64,000 nt of DNA from Janibacter indicus (GTDB lineage Bacteria; Actinomycetota; Actinomycetes; Actinomycetales; Dermatophilaceae). Position numbers and translations under genes: made by a program. Positions 24,313-33,135 of this stretch are shown one piece after another. How positions within the stretch are numbered: position 1 is the first letter of the stretch; each line of letters opens with the position of its first letter. A model generated the notes under the pieces. The model was not told where the DNA came from. It did not search any database and saw only the letters and a list, made by a program, of their open reading frames with translations. The stretch is from contig NZ_FWXN01000013.1 of the NCBI RefSeq assembly GCF_900176385.1, forward strand, positions 24,842 to 88,841, written 5' to 3'.

Positions 24313-24350
24313 CGACGGCCCGTGTCCCGCAGGGGGGACACGGGCCGTCG
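24313..24350. terminator. Bidirectional terminator between convergent genes
   Basis: Perfect 16-bp stem: CGACGGCCCGTGTCCC (24313-24328) with 24335-24350, six-base loop GCAGGG. It lies in the 62-base gap between the MaoC-like gene and the leftward beta-glucosidase gene. Confidence 0.85.
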
Positions 24351-24362
24351 TCGTCCCCGTGG

Positions 24363-25751
24363 TCAGCCCGGGGACCGGATCTCCCGGATGCGCTCCCGCA
24401 GCCACGCGTAGCTGTCCTTGGGCACCCGCTGCTGATCACCCTCGACGTCGACCCGCACGAGCCCGAAGCGCTGCGTGTAGCCCTCGGCCCACTCGAAGTT
24501 GTCGAGCAGCGACCACACGAACCAGCCCCTGACGTCGACCCCGGCGTCGAGGGCATCGGCCACGGCATCGAGGTGCTGGTCGAGGTAGCGGATGCGCGCC
24601 TCGTCGTGCACCGTGCCGTCCTCGACCACGTCGTGCGTCGAGCACCCCGACTCGGTGATGTGGACCGGGGGGAGCCGGTCGCCGTAGCGCTCGCGCAGCT
24701 GCACGAGGACCTCGGTCAGACACTCTGGCGCGACCGGCCACCCGAAGGCGGTGTACTCGCGAGCTGGCACCGGCACGAGCTGGAAGGGGATGCCATCGGG
24801 CACCTCCAGCTGGACCTGCTGGTCGGGGACCGCGGCGCGGGCGGCCGCGGTGCCGGGCGACCCGGGCATCCCGACGAGCGTCGGGTTGTAGTAGTTGACC
24901 CCGTAGGCATCGAGGGGCGAGCTGATGACCGTCAGGTCCTCGGCGACCGGGCCGGGCATCCCGTCACCCATGCCGTTGGGGTACTCGCCGAGCAGGATCG
25001 GCTCGGCGAAGGCCCGGTTGTGGATCGTGTCGTAAAGCGCTGCGGCAGCGACGTCCTCGTCGGCCTCGCTCACCGCGTGGACCGGGGTGTGGTTGTTGGC
25101 CGTGCCGATCGCAGCGACCCCCTCCGCGCGCAGCGACCGCGTGGCCAGCCCGTGCCCCAGGAGCAGGTGGTGGGCTGCGGCCAGGGCCTCGAAGCCGCGG
25201 GATTCGCCGGGGGCGTGCAGCCCGATGGCGTGGCCGAAGAGGGTCGCGACGACCGGCTCGTTGACCGGGATCCACATGGCCACCCGGTCGGCGAGGCGGT
25301 CGGCGACGAGGGCCGCGTAGTCGCCGAAGCGCTCGGCGGTCTCCCGGGCCATCCAGCCGCCCTTCGCCTGCAGGGCGGCGGGCAGGTCCCAGTGGTAGAG
25401 GGTGGCGAAGGGGGCGATCCCCGCCTTGCACAGGGCGTCGACGGCACGGTCGTAGAAGTCGAGACCGGCCGCATTGGCCGGCCCCGCCCCGTCGGGCTGG
25501 ATGCGCGGCCAGGCGATGGAAAACCGGTAGGCGTCGACGCCCAGCCCGTGCAGGAGCTCGACGTCCTCGTCCCACCGGTGGTAGCTGTCGCAGGCCACCG
25601 CGCCCGAGGACCCGTCGGCGATCGCGCCGGGGCGGTCGCAGAAGTCGTCCCAGATGCTGCGGCCACGGCCACCGGCGGTCACACCCCCTTCGATCTGGTA
25701 GCTGGCGGTCGACGTGCCGAAGAGGAAGTCGCGGGGCAGGGGCGTGGGCAT
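24363..25751 (-). CDS. Family 1 beta-glucosidase
   Basis: 462-residue GH1 glycoside hydrolase; no signal peptide, so it acts in the cytoplasm on imported beta-glucosides. The N-terminal signature is FLFGTSTASYQIEGG. The acid/base glutamate lies in WIPVNEPVVATLFG and the nucleophile in VHITESGCS. GWFVWSLLDNFEWAEGY is the conserved aglycone-side segment. ATG 25749-25751 gives MPTPLPRDFLFG, the usual family start. The MFS gene upstream ends 7 bases away, making a two-gene uptake-and-hydrolysis unit. Confidence 0.92.
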   Translation of the reverse strand: MPTPLPRDFLFGTSTASYQIEGGVTAGGRGRSIWDDFCDRPGAIADGSSGAVACDSYHRWDEDVELLHGLGVDAYRFSIAWPRIQPDGAGPANAAGLDFYDRAVDALCKAGIAPFATLYHWDLPAALQAKGGWMARETAERFGDYAALVADRLADRVAMWIPVNEPVVATLFGHAIGLHAPGESRGFEALAAAHHLLLGHGLATRSLRAEGVAAIGTANNHTPVHAVSEADEDVAAAALYDTIHNRAFAEPILLGEYPNGMGDGMPGPVAEDLTVISSPLDAYGVNYYNPTLVGMPGSPGTAAARAAVPDQQVQLEVPDGIPFQLVPVPAREYTAFGWPVAPECLTEVLVQLRERYGDRLPPVHITESGCSTHDVVEDGTVHDEARIRYLDQHLDAVADALDAGVDVRGWFVWSLLDNFEWAEGYTQRFGLVRVDVEGDQQRVPKDSYAWLRERIREIRSPG

Positions 25752-25758
25752 GGGTCTC

Positions 25759-27039
25759 CTAGGCGACGCTGCGGATCTTGCGGATGAGGACGGCGGCCGC
25801 CAGGCCGATGGCCGCGGCGAGCAGGTAGAGCGTGCGGTAGCCCGCAGCGTGGGTCGCATGGGCGGCGAACCACGTGATGATCGGTCCGGCGACCGCCGGG
25901 GCCAGGACCTGTGGAAGGGCATTGGCGATGTTGATGACCCCGAGGTCGCGGGCCCGGTCACCGGCCCGCGGGAGCACCTGGGTGATGAGCGCGAAGTCGA
26001 CGGCGAGGTAGACGCCGTAGCCGATGCCGAGGATCACCGCACCGACGAGCGCCGCGGACCAGGTCTGGACGATCGCGAGGAGGACCGCCGCGCTCGACAT
26101 GACGACGCCGGAGGCGGTGACGAAGGGCTTGCGCAGGCCGATTCGGTCGGACCAGATGCCGGCGACGATCGCGGAGACGATGAGGCACGCGGCGTAGAGC
26201 AGGGTGAGCACGAGGACGCCGAGCTCGGGGTCGGCGACGCCGACGGCATCGGTGAGGAAGAAGAGCAGGTACATCGTGCAGATCGAGTTGGCGACCGTCG
26301 CGAGGAAGCGCGTGGCCCAGGCCCACGCGAAGTCGGGATGGCGTCGTGGCGAGATCCAGAAGCCGGCGAGGAACTGCCGCACGGGCGTCCTCGGCAGGTG
26401 GCCGCGGGGGAGTGGCCGGTCGAGGGAGCGCAGCACGAAGGGGGTGACCGCGGCGACCGCGAGCACGGCCAGGACGAGGTAGGCGCCGGTGGTGCCGGAG
26501 ACGAGGGTCGCGACCCCGGTGCCGACGACGATGCCGAGGGTCTGGGTCATGCCGACGACGCCGCTCACGAGCCCGCGCTGCTCGACGGGGACGAGATCGG
26601 GCACGGCGGCGGTGAGCGCGGCGAGGGTGCCGTTGAGCCCGGCCTGGACGAGGCACCAGCCGAGGATCATGAGGGGGACCGACCCGGCCGCGGCGAGGAC
26701 GACGAGGCCGAGGGCCCCGACGAGCGTCCCGCCGACGAGCCACGGGACCCTCCGGCCGAAGCGCGAGGTCGTCCGGTCGCTGAAGGCTCCCGCGAGCGGG
26801 TTGGCGAGCGTCGACACGGCGGCGCCGACACCGGTGACGAGGGAGAGGGTGGCCTCCTTGTGGCCGGGCGTCAGGCTCGCGGCCTGGAGCCCGAGGAGCA
26901 CCTGGATCGGGCCGAACCATCCGGCGCACATGCCCACACCGGCAAGGCCGAGGCGGGCGATCCACCCGGGCGGGACCGGTGTCGTCGGGTCCGCGAAGGG
27001 GTCCGGGGCGTCGACGGTGACGCCCGACGGGGGCTGCAT
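25759..27039 (-). CDS. MFS transporter, probable glycoside importer
   Basis: 426-residue MFS protein with about 12 hydrophobic segments. NPLAGAFSDRTTSRFGRRVP is the conserved loop 2-3 motif of the GPH/MFS sugar carriers, and a second cytoplasmic motif IWSDRIGLRKPF appears in the second half. It precedes the beta-glucosidase gene by 7 bases, so import of a beta-glucoside for cytoplasmic cleavage is the simplest reading. The substrate is inferred only from context. Confidence 0.83.
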   Translation of the reverse strand: MQPPSGVTVDAPDPFADPTTPVPPGWIARLGLAGVGMCAGWFGPIQVLLGLQAASLTPGHKEATLSLVTGVGAAVSTLANPLAGAFSDRTTSRFGRRVPWLVGGTLVGALGLVVLAAAGSVPLMILGWCLVQAGLNGTLAALTAAVPDLVPVEQRGLVSGVVGMTQTLGIVVGTGVATLVSGTTGAYLVLAVLAVAAVTPFVLRSLDRPLPRGHLPRTPVRQFLAGFWISPRRHPDFAWAWATRFLATVANSICTMYLLFFLTDAVGVADPELGVLVLTLLYAACLIVSAIVAGIWSDRIGLRKPFVTASGVVMSSAAVLLAIVQTWSAALVGAVILGIGYGVYLAVDFALITQVLPRAGDRARDLGVINIANALPQVLAPAVAGPIITWFAAHATHAAGYRTLYLLAAAIGLAAAVLIRKIRSVA

Positions 27040-27165
27040 GGCCGCATGCTACTCGTCGGTAGCCCCGGGGGTCGAGGGTGTCGCGGAGGTGAGGTTGTCG
27101 CGGCTGACCGGACCGCTCACCTCGCGGGTGTGGTGGCTGTCACACCGCAGTGTCATGCTCGGCAG

Positions 27166-27531
27166 ATGGCACACGGAGACATCACGCACATCGACATCCC
27201 GGTCAGCGACCTCACGGCGGGCGCGGCCTTCTACAGCGGGCTCTTCGGCTGGCAGATCGCCGAGATCCCCGGCTTCGAGGGCTATCCCATGTGGCAGGCC
27301 CCCAACCAGATCAGCGGGGGAGGTCTGGCCCCCAGGGGCGAGGGCTTCGAGCATCCTCGCTCCTACGTCGAGGTCGACTCGATCGACGAGGTCCTCGCCA
27401 GGGCGACGGAGAGCGGGGGGTCGGTCGTCATGGACAAGTCACCGATCTCGGAGACGAGCTGGTTCGCCGTGCTCGCCGACCCCGACGGCAACCACATCGG
27501 GCTCTACGAGGGCACGACCGAGGCGGGCTGA
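27166..27531 (+). CDS. VOC/glyoxalase-family protein
   Basis: 121-residue single vicinal-oxygen-chelate domain. HIDIPVSDLTAGAAFYSGLF is the N-terminal metal-ligand strand and FAVLADPDGNHIGLYEG the C-terminal one, with E near the end as a candidate third ligand. Such single-domain proteins dimerise; activities range from glyoxalase to dioxygenase and antibiotic binding, and none can be chosen here. The start is ATG 27166, divergent from the MFS gene. Confidence 0.85.
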   Translation: MAHGDITHIDIPVSDLTAGAAFYSGLFGWQIAEIPGFEGYPMWQAPNQISGGGLAPRGEGFEHPRSYVEVDSIDEVLARATESGGSVVMDKSPISETSWFAVLADPDGNHIGLYEGTTEAG

Positions 27532-27541
27532 GCCCGCCCGA

Positions 27542-27580
27542 GCTGACCCTGCGCTGGGCTGCGCCCGGCGCAAGGTCAGC
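27542..27580. terminator. Hairpin between VOC gene and nucleoside transporter gene
   Basis: GCTGACCCTGCGC (27542-27554) pairs with GCGCAAGGTCAGC (27568-27580) apart from one mismatch, with a 13-base loop. It overlaps the stop codon of the leftward transporter gene and probably terminates both convergent genes. Confidence 0.75.
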
Positions 27581-28478
27581 CGAGCATGATCCCGGCGATC
27601 GTCGCGCTCATGAGGTTGGCCAGGGTCGCGGCGAGGATCGCGCGCATGCCCAGGCTCGCGATGTCCTTGCGGCGGCTCGGGGCCATCGACCCGAGCCCGC
27701 CGAGGAGGATGCCGAGCGAGCTGAGGTTGGCGAAGCCGGTGAGCGCGAAGGTGACGATCGCCTGCGTGCGCGGGCTGTAGGACTCGACCTCGGCCTCGTC
27801 GAACTCGGTGCCGGACGCGACGTTGTCCGGCTCCTCGGGCACGAGGATCTTGGCCATGAGCAGGGCGCCGGGTGCGGCCATGAAGCTCGCGGCGATGAGG
27901 TAGTCGAGGTCGGCGCCCAGCAGCGAGTAGCCGACGAGGACCGAGCCCGCGACCGTCGCCAGTCCACCGACCATGACGGCGAAGAGCCCCGAGCGGGTCA
28001 GGCCGGCGACGTAGGGCCGGATGACCAGGGGCGCCTCGGTCTGCCCGAGGAAGATGTTGGCCGCGGCATTGGTGGACTCGGCCTTGCCGGTGCCCAGGAC
28101 CCGCTGCAGGCCACCGCCGAGCACCCGCACGACGACCTGGAGCCAGCCCAGGTGGAAGAGCACACCGGTGAGCGAGGCGAAGAAGACGACGACGGGCAGC
28201 ACCTGCAGGGCGAAGACGACGCCCTCGTCGGGCAGCAGCGGACCGAAGAGGAAGCTGATCCCCTCGGTCGCCGAGTCGATGACGGATTGGAAGCCGTCGG
28301 AGGCCCACCGCAGCGCGGTCCGGCCCCACGGGACGAAGAGCACGAGCGCCCCGAAGCCGACCTGGATCGCCAGCGCCGGCAGCACCGTCCGCAGCCGGAT
28401 CGCGCGACGGTTGGTCGACAGCGCGGCGGCGATGAGGAGCAGGCCGAGCATGCCGCCCAGGCCCCAGATGACGTGCAT
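27576..28478 (-). CDS. CNT-family nucleoside transporter lacking central segment
   Basis: NupC-like concentrative nucleoside transporter of 300 residues; the family usually has about 400. The first half is normal: gate region, then [20 protein letters not shown] with the Q-T-E nucleoside-binding hairpin, and [20 protein letters not shown]. It then jumps within ~20 acidic residues to [20 protein letters not shown] and the normal C-terminal LGGLGSMAP and NLMSATIAG. The stretch with two membrane segments and the NEFVAY motif is missing, about 100 residues in frame. Transport activity is doubtful. ATG 28476-28478 has AGAGG 7 bases upstream. Confidence 0.8.
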   Translation of the reverse strand: MHVIWGLGGMLGLLLIAAALSTNRRAIRLRTVLPALAIQVGFGALVLFVPWGRTALRWASDGFQSVIDSATEGISFLFGPLLPDEGVVFALQVLPVVVFFASLTGVLFHLGWLQVVVRVLGGGLQRVLGTGKAESTNAAANIFLGQTEAPLVIRPYVAGLTRSGLFAVMVGGLATVAGSVLVGYSLLGADLDYLIAASFMAAPGALLMAKILVPEEPDNVASGTEFDEAEVESYSPRTQAIVTFALTGFANLSSLGILLGGLGSMAPSRRKDIASLGMRAILAATLANLMSATIAGIMLG

Positions 28479-28524
28479 GGTCGTGCCTCTCATGGGGTGC
28501 GCCGTGGTGTGCCCGCCCACACTC

Positions 28525-29247
28525 TCAGATCAGGGCGACGGGGTCCTCTCGACGCACCACGCCCGGGGTGACGACGTCGGCGTCGACGCCGAAGGGCACC
28601 TCGCCCTCCGGTCGGTCGCGGTGCGCCAGCGTGTGCAGGTGCCTCGTGTCCAGCTCACCGGTCTCGGTGTTGATGTCGACGACCCGGCAGCGGGGGACCG
28701 CACCACGCACCCGCACCACGGCCTCGCCCAGCCGCAGCAGGCTGCCCGGTTCGGGGTCGCGGTCGGCCGCGATCGTCAGCGTCGCGCGGAACCGGGAGTC
28801 CTGCACCTCGCCGAGCTCGCGCAGGGCGCCGGTGGTCACGATGCTGACCGACCCGCCGTAGACGACCTCGCCCGCGGACCGGATGCCGGCCAGGCGGACC
28901 GGGCGGTCGAGGTGGTCCCCGAGGAGCTCGGCGTGGTCCGAGGTCATGACCTCGAGCCGAGCAGGTCGCCCCCAGTAGTCCGCCTCGACGACGTGCCCGG
29001 TGGGCACGGGCTCGCCGGCGACCGTCCCTCCCTTCTGCGTGGTGACGGTGAGGACCGCGCCGTCCCGGGCCGCGGAGACGAGCACCATCGTGGGGTTCTC
29101 CACGGTGCGCAGCACCCGGTCCTCGTCGGCCTCGATCAGGCAGAAGAGCCGATCACCGCGGGGTCCCGACGGGTCGAGCCGGAGGTGGTCGAGGTCTGCG
29201 TGGCGGGCGCCCTTGAGCGGGGTGAGGCCGATCCGGGTGATGTGCAC
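28525..29247 (-). CDS. MOSC domain protein
   Basis: 240-residue protein with an N-terminal MOSC beta-barrel ([20 protein letters not shown], then [19 protein letters not shown]) followed by the MOSC domain, whose hallmarks are [17 protein letters not shown] and the near-C-terminal FRATLTI and [15 protein letters not shown] with the conserved Cys. Relatives carry sulfur for molybdenum cofactor or act in amidoxime reduction. No molybdoenzyme gene is adjacent. It lies 46 bases upstream of the nucleoside transporter gene on the same strand. Confidence 0.87.
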   Translation of the reverse strand: MHITRIGLTPLKGARHADLDHLRLDPSGPRGDRLFCLIEADEDRVLRTVENPTMVLVSAARDGAVLTVTTQKGGTVAGEPVPTGHVVEADYWGRPARLEVMTSDHAELLGDHLDRPVRLAGIRSAGEVVYGGSVSIVTTGALRELGEVQDSRFRATLTIAADRDPEPGSLLRLGEAVVRVRGAVPRCRVVDINTETGELDTRHLHTLAHRDRPEGEVPFGVDADVVTPGVVRREDPVALI

Positions 29248-29272
29248 GGCGGCCAGTCAACCAGCCGTGGGC

Positions 29273-30379
29273 TCAGGCGACGTGACGCTCGTAGTCGCGG
29301 TCACCACGTAACGGCATGAGGTGCTGCTCGACGATGCCCTCCGGGACCGTCTCGAGCCGCAGCACGCCGTACTCCTCCGGCCAGCTGCCGTCACGCGGGA
29401 GCTTGAAGCTGCCCATCAGCATGTCGACCACCGGCAGGTGGATCGCGTAGTTGCGGTCCCAGTAGTCGACGTGACGGGCGTGGTGCCAGTGGTGGTAGCG
29501 GGGCAGGACGACGAGGTACTCGAGCCAGCCGAAGCGGACCCCGATGTTGGCGTGGGCCACGACGGCCTGGAGACCGACGATGATGACGTAGGCGTTCATC
29601 GCCGGCGTCGAGAAGCCGAGGACCATCAGCGGCAGCAGGACGATGCTGCGGGTGAGCACCGTCTCGGCGAGGTGGACGCGGGAGCCGGCGAGCCAGTCGA
29701 GGTCGCGGCTGGAGTGGTGCACCGCGTGGAAGCGCCACAGGCTCGTGACCCGGTGGTAGGCGCGGTGGAGCACGGCCTGGGCGAGGTCGGCGACGAAGAC
29801 GGCGAGCAGGACCTGCAGCCACAGGGGCAGGCCGACGACCAGCTCCTTGACCGGGTCGACGGCGATGGCGGCGGCGACCGTCGTCGTCGACGTCGTGACG
29901 ACGATGAGGATCAGCTGGACGAGGACGTGGCTGAGGAAGAAGTAGCAGACGTCGGTGCGCCAGCCCCGGCGCAGCACGGGGTGCGGCCGGTGGGCGAGGT
30001 AGCGCTCGAGCGGGATGAAGACGAGCGCGGAGAAGACGAGCGAGAGGATGAACCAATCGACCCCGAGCGACCACGGGGTCGGCTCGATCTCGCCGAGCGG
30101 GATCGAGGAGCCACCCAGGAGCACGGCCACCGTGGCCGCGACGACACCGATGAAGGCGATGGGCCGTCGCTGCCCGGCGAGCACGGCGACCGTGCCGATG
30201 ACGAAGGCCCCGATGATGCCGACGAGCAGCAGGCCACGAGCAAACCCCGAGGTGTAGACGGGGCGGAACTCCTGGCTCGTGAGCAGCTCGGGGAAGTGGA
30301 AGCACAGCACGGCGAGCAGGCTGAGCACGCCGAACCAGCAGGCGGTGTGCGGGAGCAGTCGAGCGTCCTTGGTGAGCAT
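29273..30379 (-). CDS. Sterol desaturase/fatty acid hydroxylase family membrane protein
   Basis: 368-residue integral membrane di-iron enzyme with about eight hydrophobic segments. The histidine boxes are HRAYHRVTSLWRFHAVHHSS in the first half of the catalytic domain and YHHWHHARHVDYWDRNYAIH later, as in carotene hydroxylase and C-5 sterol desaturase relatives. An N-terminal extension of ~130 residues with four helices precedes the domain. The substrate is unknown; hopanoid, carotenoid or lipid hydroxylation are candidates. ATG 30377-30379 faces thrS across 143 bases. Confidence 0.87.
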   Translation of the reverse strand: MLTKDARLLPHTACWFGVLSLLAVLCFHFPELLTSQEFRPVYTSGFARGLLLVGIIGAFVIGTVAVLAGQRRPIAFIGVVAATVAVLLGGSSIPLGEIEPTPWSLGVDWFILSLVFSALVFIPLERYLAHRPHPVLRRGWRTDVCYFFLSHVLVQLILIVVTTSTTTVAAAIAVDPVKELVVGLPLWLQVLLAVFVADLAQAVLHRAYHRVTSLWRFHAVHHSSRDLDWLAGSRVHLAETVLTRSIVLLPLMVLGFSTPAMNAYVIIVGLQAVVAHANIGVRFGWLEYLVVLPRYHHWHHARHVDYWDRNYAIHLPVVDMLMGSFKLPRDGSWPEEYGVLRLETVPEGIVEQHLMPLRGDRDYERHVA

Positions 30380-30398
30380 GACTCGACGGTAGGGACGA

Positions 30399-30461
30399 CG
30401 AAGGGGGTCGCACATGGGGTCTGGTACTCAGCGGGGAATGCGTTGGGGGCCGCCCCCTTCG
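30399..30461. promoter_or_regulatory. Inverted pair of CGAAGGGG octamers in divergent promoter
   Basis: CGAAGGGG at 30399-30406 and CCCCTTCG at 30454-30461 face each other across 47 bases between the hydroxylase gene and thrS. The right copy overlaps the presumed thrS promoter spacer. The same inverted pairing occurs in two other divergent promoter regions (3762-3805 and 33875-33896). Confidence 0.45.
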
Positions 30462-30497
30462 CGGGGATAGAGTTCGACGGGTGCCCGGCCGGGCACC
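30443..30497 (+). promoter_or_regulatory. thrS promoter candidate with 18-bp palindrome at transcript start
   Basis: TTGGGG (30443-30448) and TAGAGT (30468-30473) are 19 bases apart. The predicted start falls at the first base of GGTGCCCGGCCGGGCACC (30480-30497), an exact 18-bp palindrome located 25 bases before the GTG start. It could be an operator, or a leader hairpin of the transcript. No T-box structure was recognised. Confidence 0.45.
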
Positions 30498-30522
30498 GCG
30501 AACCGTCCCACAGGAGCCACCC

Positions 30523-32571
30523 GTGTCTGCCCAGATCACCATCAACGTCGCCGGAGACGAGCGATCGGTGGACCAGGGCACTACTGCCGCGGACCTCTTC
30601 GAGGGCGACGGGGCCGTGCTCGTCGCCCGGGTCAACGGCGAGCTGCGGGACCTCGCGCACGAGCTCGCCCAGGGCGATGTCGTCGAGCCGGTCACGGCGC
30701 AGGAGCAGGACGGCCTCGACGTGCTGCGGCACTCCACGGCCCACGTCCTGGCCCAGGCCGTGCAGCAGATCAACCCCTCCGCCAAGCTCGGCATCGGCCC
30801 GCCGATCCGCGACGGCTTCTACTACGACTTCGACGTCGAGGAGCCCTTCACCCCCGAGGACCTCAAGGCCCTCGACAAGGCGATGCAGCGGATCATCAAC
30901 GAGGGCCAGACCTTCGTTCGCCGCGAGATCAGCGACGACGACGCGCTCGTCGAGCTGGCCGACGAGCCCTACAAGTGCGAGCTCATCGGCCTCAAGGGCG
31001 GCGCCTCCGAGGACGCTGCGGAGGGCGCTTCGGTCGAGGTGGGCGGCGCCCAGCTGACGATCTACGACAACGTCCGTCGCGACGGCACCCGCGCCTGGGG
31101 TGACCTGTGCCGCGGCCCGCACGTGCCGAGCACCAAGGTCATCGGCAATGCCTACAAGATCATGCGCAGCGCCGCGGCCTACTGGCGCGGCAGTGAGAAG
31201 AACCCGCAGCTGCAGCGCGTCTACGGCACGGCCTGGCCGACCAAGGACGAGCTCAAGGCCTATCTCGACCGCCTCGCCGAGGCCGAGAAGCGCGACCACC
31301 GCAAGCTCGGCCGCGAGCTCGACCTCTACTCCTTCCCCGACGAGATCGGCTCCGGCCTGCCCGTCTTCCACCCCAAGGGTGGCGTCATCAAGCGGGAGAT
31401 GGAGGACTACGTCCGGCGGCGGCACATCGAGGAGGGCTTCGAGTACGTCGGGACCCCCCACATCGCCAAGGAGGGGCTCTTCCACACCTCCGGCCACCTC
31501 CCGTACTACGGCGAAGGCATGTATCCCCCCTTCGACGTCGACGGCATGGACTACCGCCTCAAGGCGATGAACTGCCCCATGCACAACCTCATCTACCGCA
31601 GCAAGCAGCGCTCCTACCGCGAGCTGCCGCTGCGGCTCTTCGAGTTCGGGCACGTCTACCGCCACGAGAAGTCCGGCGTCATCCACGGCCTGACCCGGGT
31701 GCGCGGCTTCGCGCAGGACGACAGCCACTCCTACGTCACCAAGGAGCAGGCGCCCGACGAGATCCGTCACCTGCTCGACTTCATCCTCGGGCTGCTGCGC
31801 GACTTCGGTCTCGACGACTTCTACCTCGAGCTGTCGACCCGCGACGAAGGGGGCGACAAGAGCTCGAAGTTCATCGGCAGCGACGAGGACTGGGCCGAGG
31901 CGACGTCCGTCCTCGAGCAGGTGTGCTCCGAGACCGGTCTCGAGCTCGTGCCCGACCCGGGCGGCGCGGCCTACTACGGCCCCAAGGTGTCGGTGCAGGC
32001 TCGTGACGCGATCGGCCGCACCTGGCAGATGAGCACGATCCAGTACGACTTCAACCAGCCGTCCGCGGACCGCTTCGCGCTCGAGTACCAGGCCGCCGAC
32101 GGCTCCCGTCAGCAGCCGGTGATGATCCACTCGGCGAAGTTCGGCTCGATCGAGCGCTTCATCGGGGTGCTCGTCGAGCACTACGCCGGCGCCTTCCCGG
32201 TGTGGCTCTCGCCCGTCCAGGTGCTCGGGGTGCCGGTCGCCGAGGAGTACAACGACTACCTCTGGGACGTGCTGCAGCAGATGCGGGCGCAGGGGATCCG
32301 CGTCGAGCTCGACGAGAGCGACGACCGCTTCCCGAAGAAGATCCGCAATGCGAGCAAGTCCAAGGTGCCCTTCACCCTCATCGCCGGTGAGGAGGACCGC
32401 AGCAACAACGCGGTCTCCTTCCGCTACCGCGACGGGTCCCAGGAAAACGGGCTGCCGATCGAGACCGCGATCGCGCGCGTCCTCGCGGCCGTCGAGGCCA
32501 AGGACCAGGTGATGTCGGCCCCGAGCCTGACCAACCCCGGCCCGGATGCCGCCCCCGCCGGCACGATCTGA
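30523..32571 (+). CDS. thrS: Threonyl-tRNA synthetase
   Basis: Class II synthetase that charges tRNA-Thr. 682 residues in standard order: TGS domain (1-65), editing domain with [11 protein letters not shown] and a Cys in the zinc-like [10 protein letters not shown] segment, catalytic core with motif 2 [20 protein letters not shown] and zinc ligand C in MNCPMHNL, and a C-terminal anticodon domain ending [15 protein letters not shown]. An actinobacterial C-terminal tail of ~30 residues follows. GTG 30523 has AGGAG six bases upstream. It starts the conserved order thrS, HIT, pgsA, acyltransferase, pimA, here interrupted by two small genes. Confidence 0.96.
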   Translation: MSAQITINVAGDERSVDQGTTAADLFEGDGAVLVARVNGELRDLAHELAQGDVVEPVTAQEQDGLDVLRHSTAHVLAQAVQQINPSAKLGIGPPIRDGFYYDFDVEEPFTPEDLKALDKAMQRIINEGQTFVRREISDDDALVELADEPYKCELIGLKGGASEDAAEGASVEVGGAQLTIYDNVRRDGTRAWGDLCRGPHVPSTKVIGNAYKIMRSAAAYWRGSEKNPQLQRVYGTAWPTKDELKAYLDRLAEAEKRDHRKLGRELDLYSFPDEIGSGLPVFHPKGGVIKREMEDYVRRRHIEEGFEYVGTPHIAKEGLFHTSGHLPYYGEGMYPPFDVDGMDYRLKAMNCPMHNLIYRSKQRSYRELPLRLFEFGHVYRHEKSGVIHGLTRVRGFAQDDSHSYVTKEQAPDEIRHLLDFILGLLRDFGLDDFYLELSTRDEGGDKSSKFIGSDEDWAEATSVLEQVCSETGLELVPDPGGAAYYGPKVSVQARDAIGRTWQMSTIQYDFNQPSADRFALEYQAADGSRQQPVMIHSAKFGSIERFIGVLVEHYAGAFPVWLSPVQVLGVPVAEEYNDYLWDVLQQMRAQGIRVELDESDDRFPKKIRNASKSKVPFTLIAGEEDRSNNAVSFRYRDGSQENGLPIETAIARVLAAVEAKDQVMSAPSLTNPGPDAAPAGTI

Positions 32572-32584
32572 GGGATCGAGCCCA

Positions 32585-32622
32585 CCGGAGGCTGCATTGC
32601 CCTACGGCAATGCAGCCTCCGG
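32585..32622 (+). terminator. thrS terminator, member of GCATTGCC stem-loop family
   Basis: Perfect 17-bp stem CCGGAGGCTGCATTGCC (32585-32601) with 32606-32622 around the tetraloop CTAC, 13 bases after the thrS stop. The inner arms GCATTGCC/GGCAATGC are the same as in the two copies near 17.0 and 17.2 kb, in opposite orientation. Confidence 0.85.
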
Positions 32623-32668
32623 GCCGCGTTTCCCTAAAGAAATGCTCGTTCTTGGTTATGTTGCGGGC

Positions 32669-33133
32669 ATGACGACGCGGATCCGCCCGATCGAGCGCGA
32701 CGACGCGCTCTCGCTCGGCGCGCTGCGCCTCCAGCAGGACCGTGAGGCCGGGCGCACGCCACGGCCCGGCTTCCTCACCGAGTACGCCGATGCCCTCCTG
32801 GCCGACTTCGCCGCGCAGCGGGGCTGGATCGCGGAGGAGCCCGACGGTCGCCCGGTCGGGTGCGTCCTCGTCCACCCGGTGCGCAAGCTGCCGACGCTGA
32901 GCCACCCCGGGCGGCCGGAGTGGTGGTACGTCCAGCAGGTCTTCGTCACCGCCGACCGACGCCGCGAGGGGCTGGGCCGGCGCCTGCTGCACGCGGTGCA
33001 GGAGGCGGCGACCGCCGAGCGGGTGCGCTTCGTGCGGCTCAACTCGAGCGACGCGGGGCGACCGCTCTTCGACGCCACCGGCTTCGGCGACCCGACCGGC
33101 CGGCTGCGCGAGTGGGTCCCCCCGAAGGCCTGA
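32669..33133 (+). CDS. GNAT-family N-acetyltransferase
   Basis: 154-residue acetyltransferase-like protein. The acetyl-CoA loop reads VQQVFVTADRRREGLGRRLL (the R/Q-x-x-G-x-G/A motif as RREGLG), followed by VRFVRLNSSDAGRPLFDATG, the terminal strand-helix of GNAT proteins. The substrate is unknown. No Shine-Dalgarno sequence precedes ATG 32669, while TTATGT lies 8 bases upstream as a possible -10 box, so a leaderless transcript is plausible. Confidence 0.82.
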   Translation: MTTRIRPIERDDALSLGALRLQQDREAGRTPRPGFLTEYADALLADFAAQRGWIAEEPDGRPVGCVLVHPVRKLPTLSHPGRPEWWYVQQVFVTADRRREGLGRRLLHAVQEAATAERVRFVRLNSSDAGRPLFDATGFGDPTGRLREWVPPKA

Positions 33134-33135
33134 GG

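Noticed and set aside
30380..30522. T-box riboswitch upstream of thrS
   Set aside because: The leader is too short and no T-box sequence or specifier stem was found.
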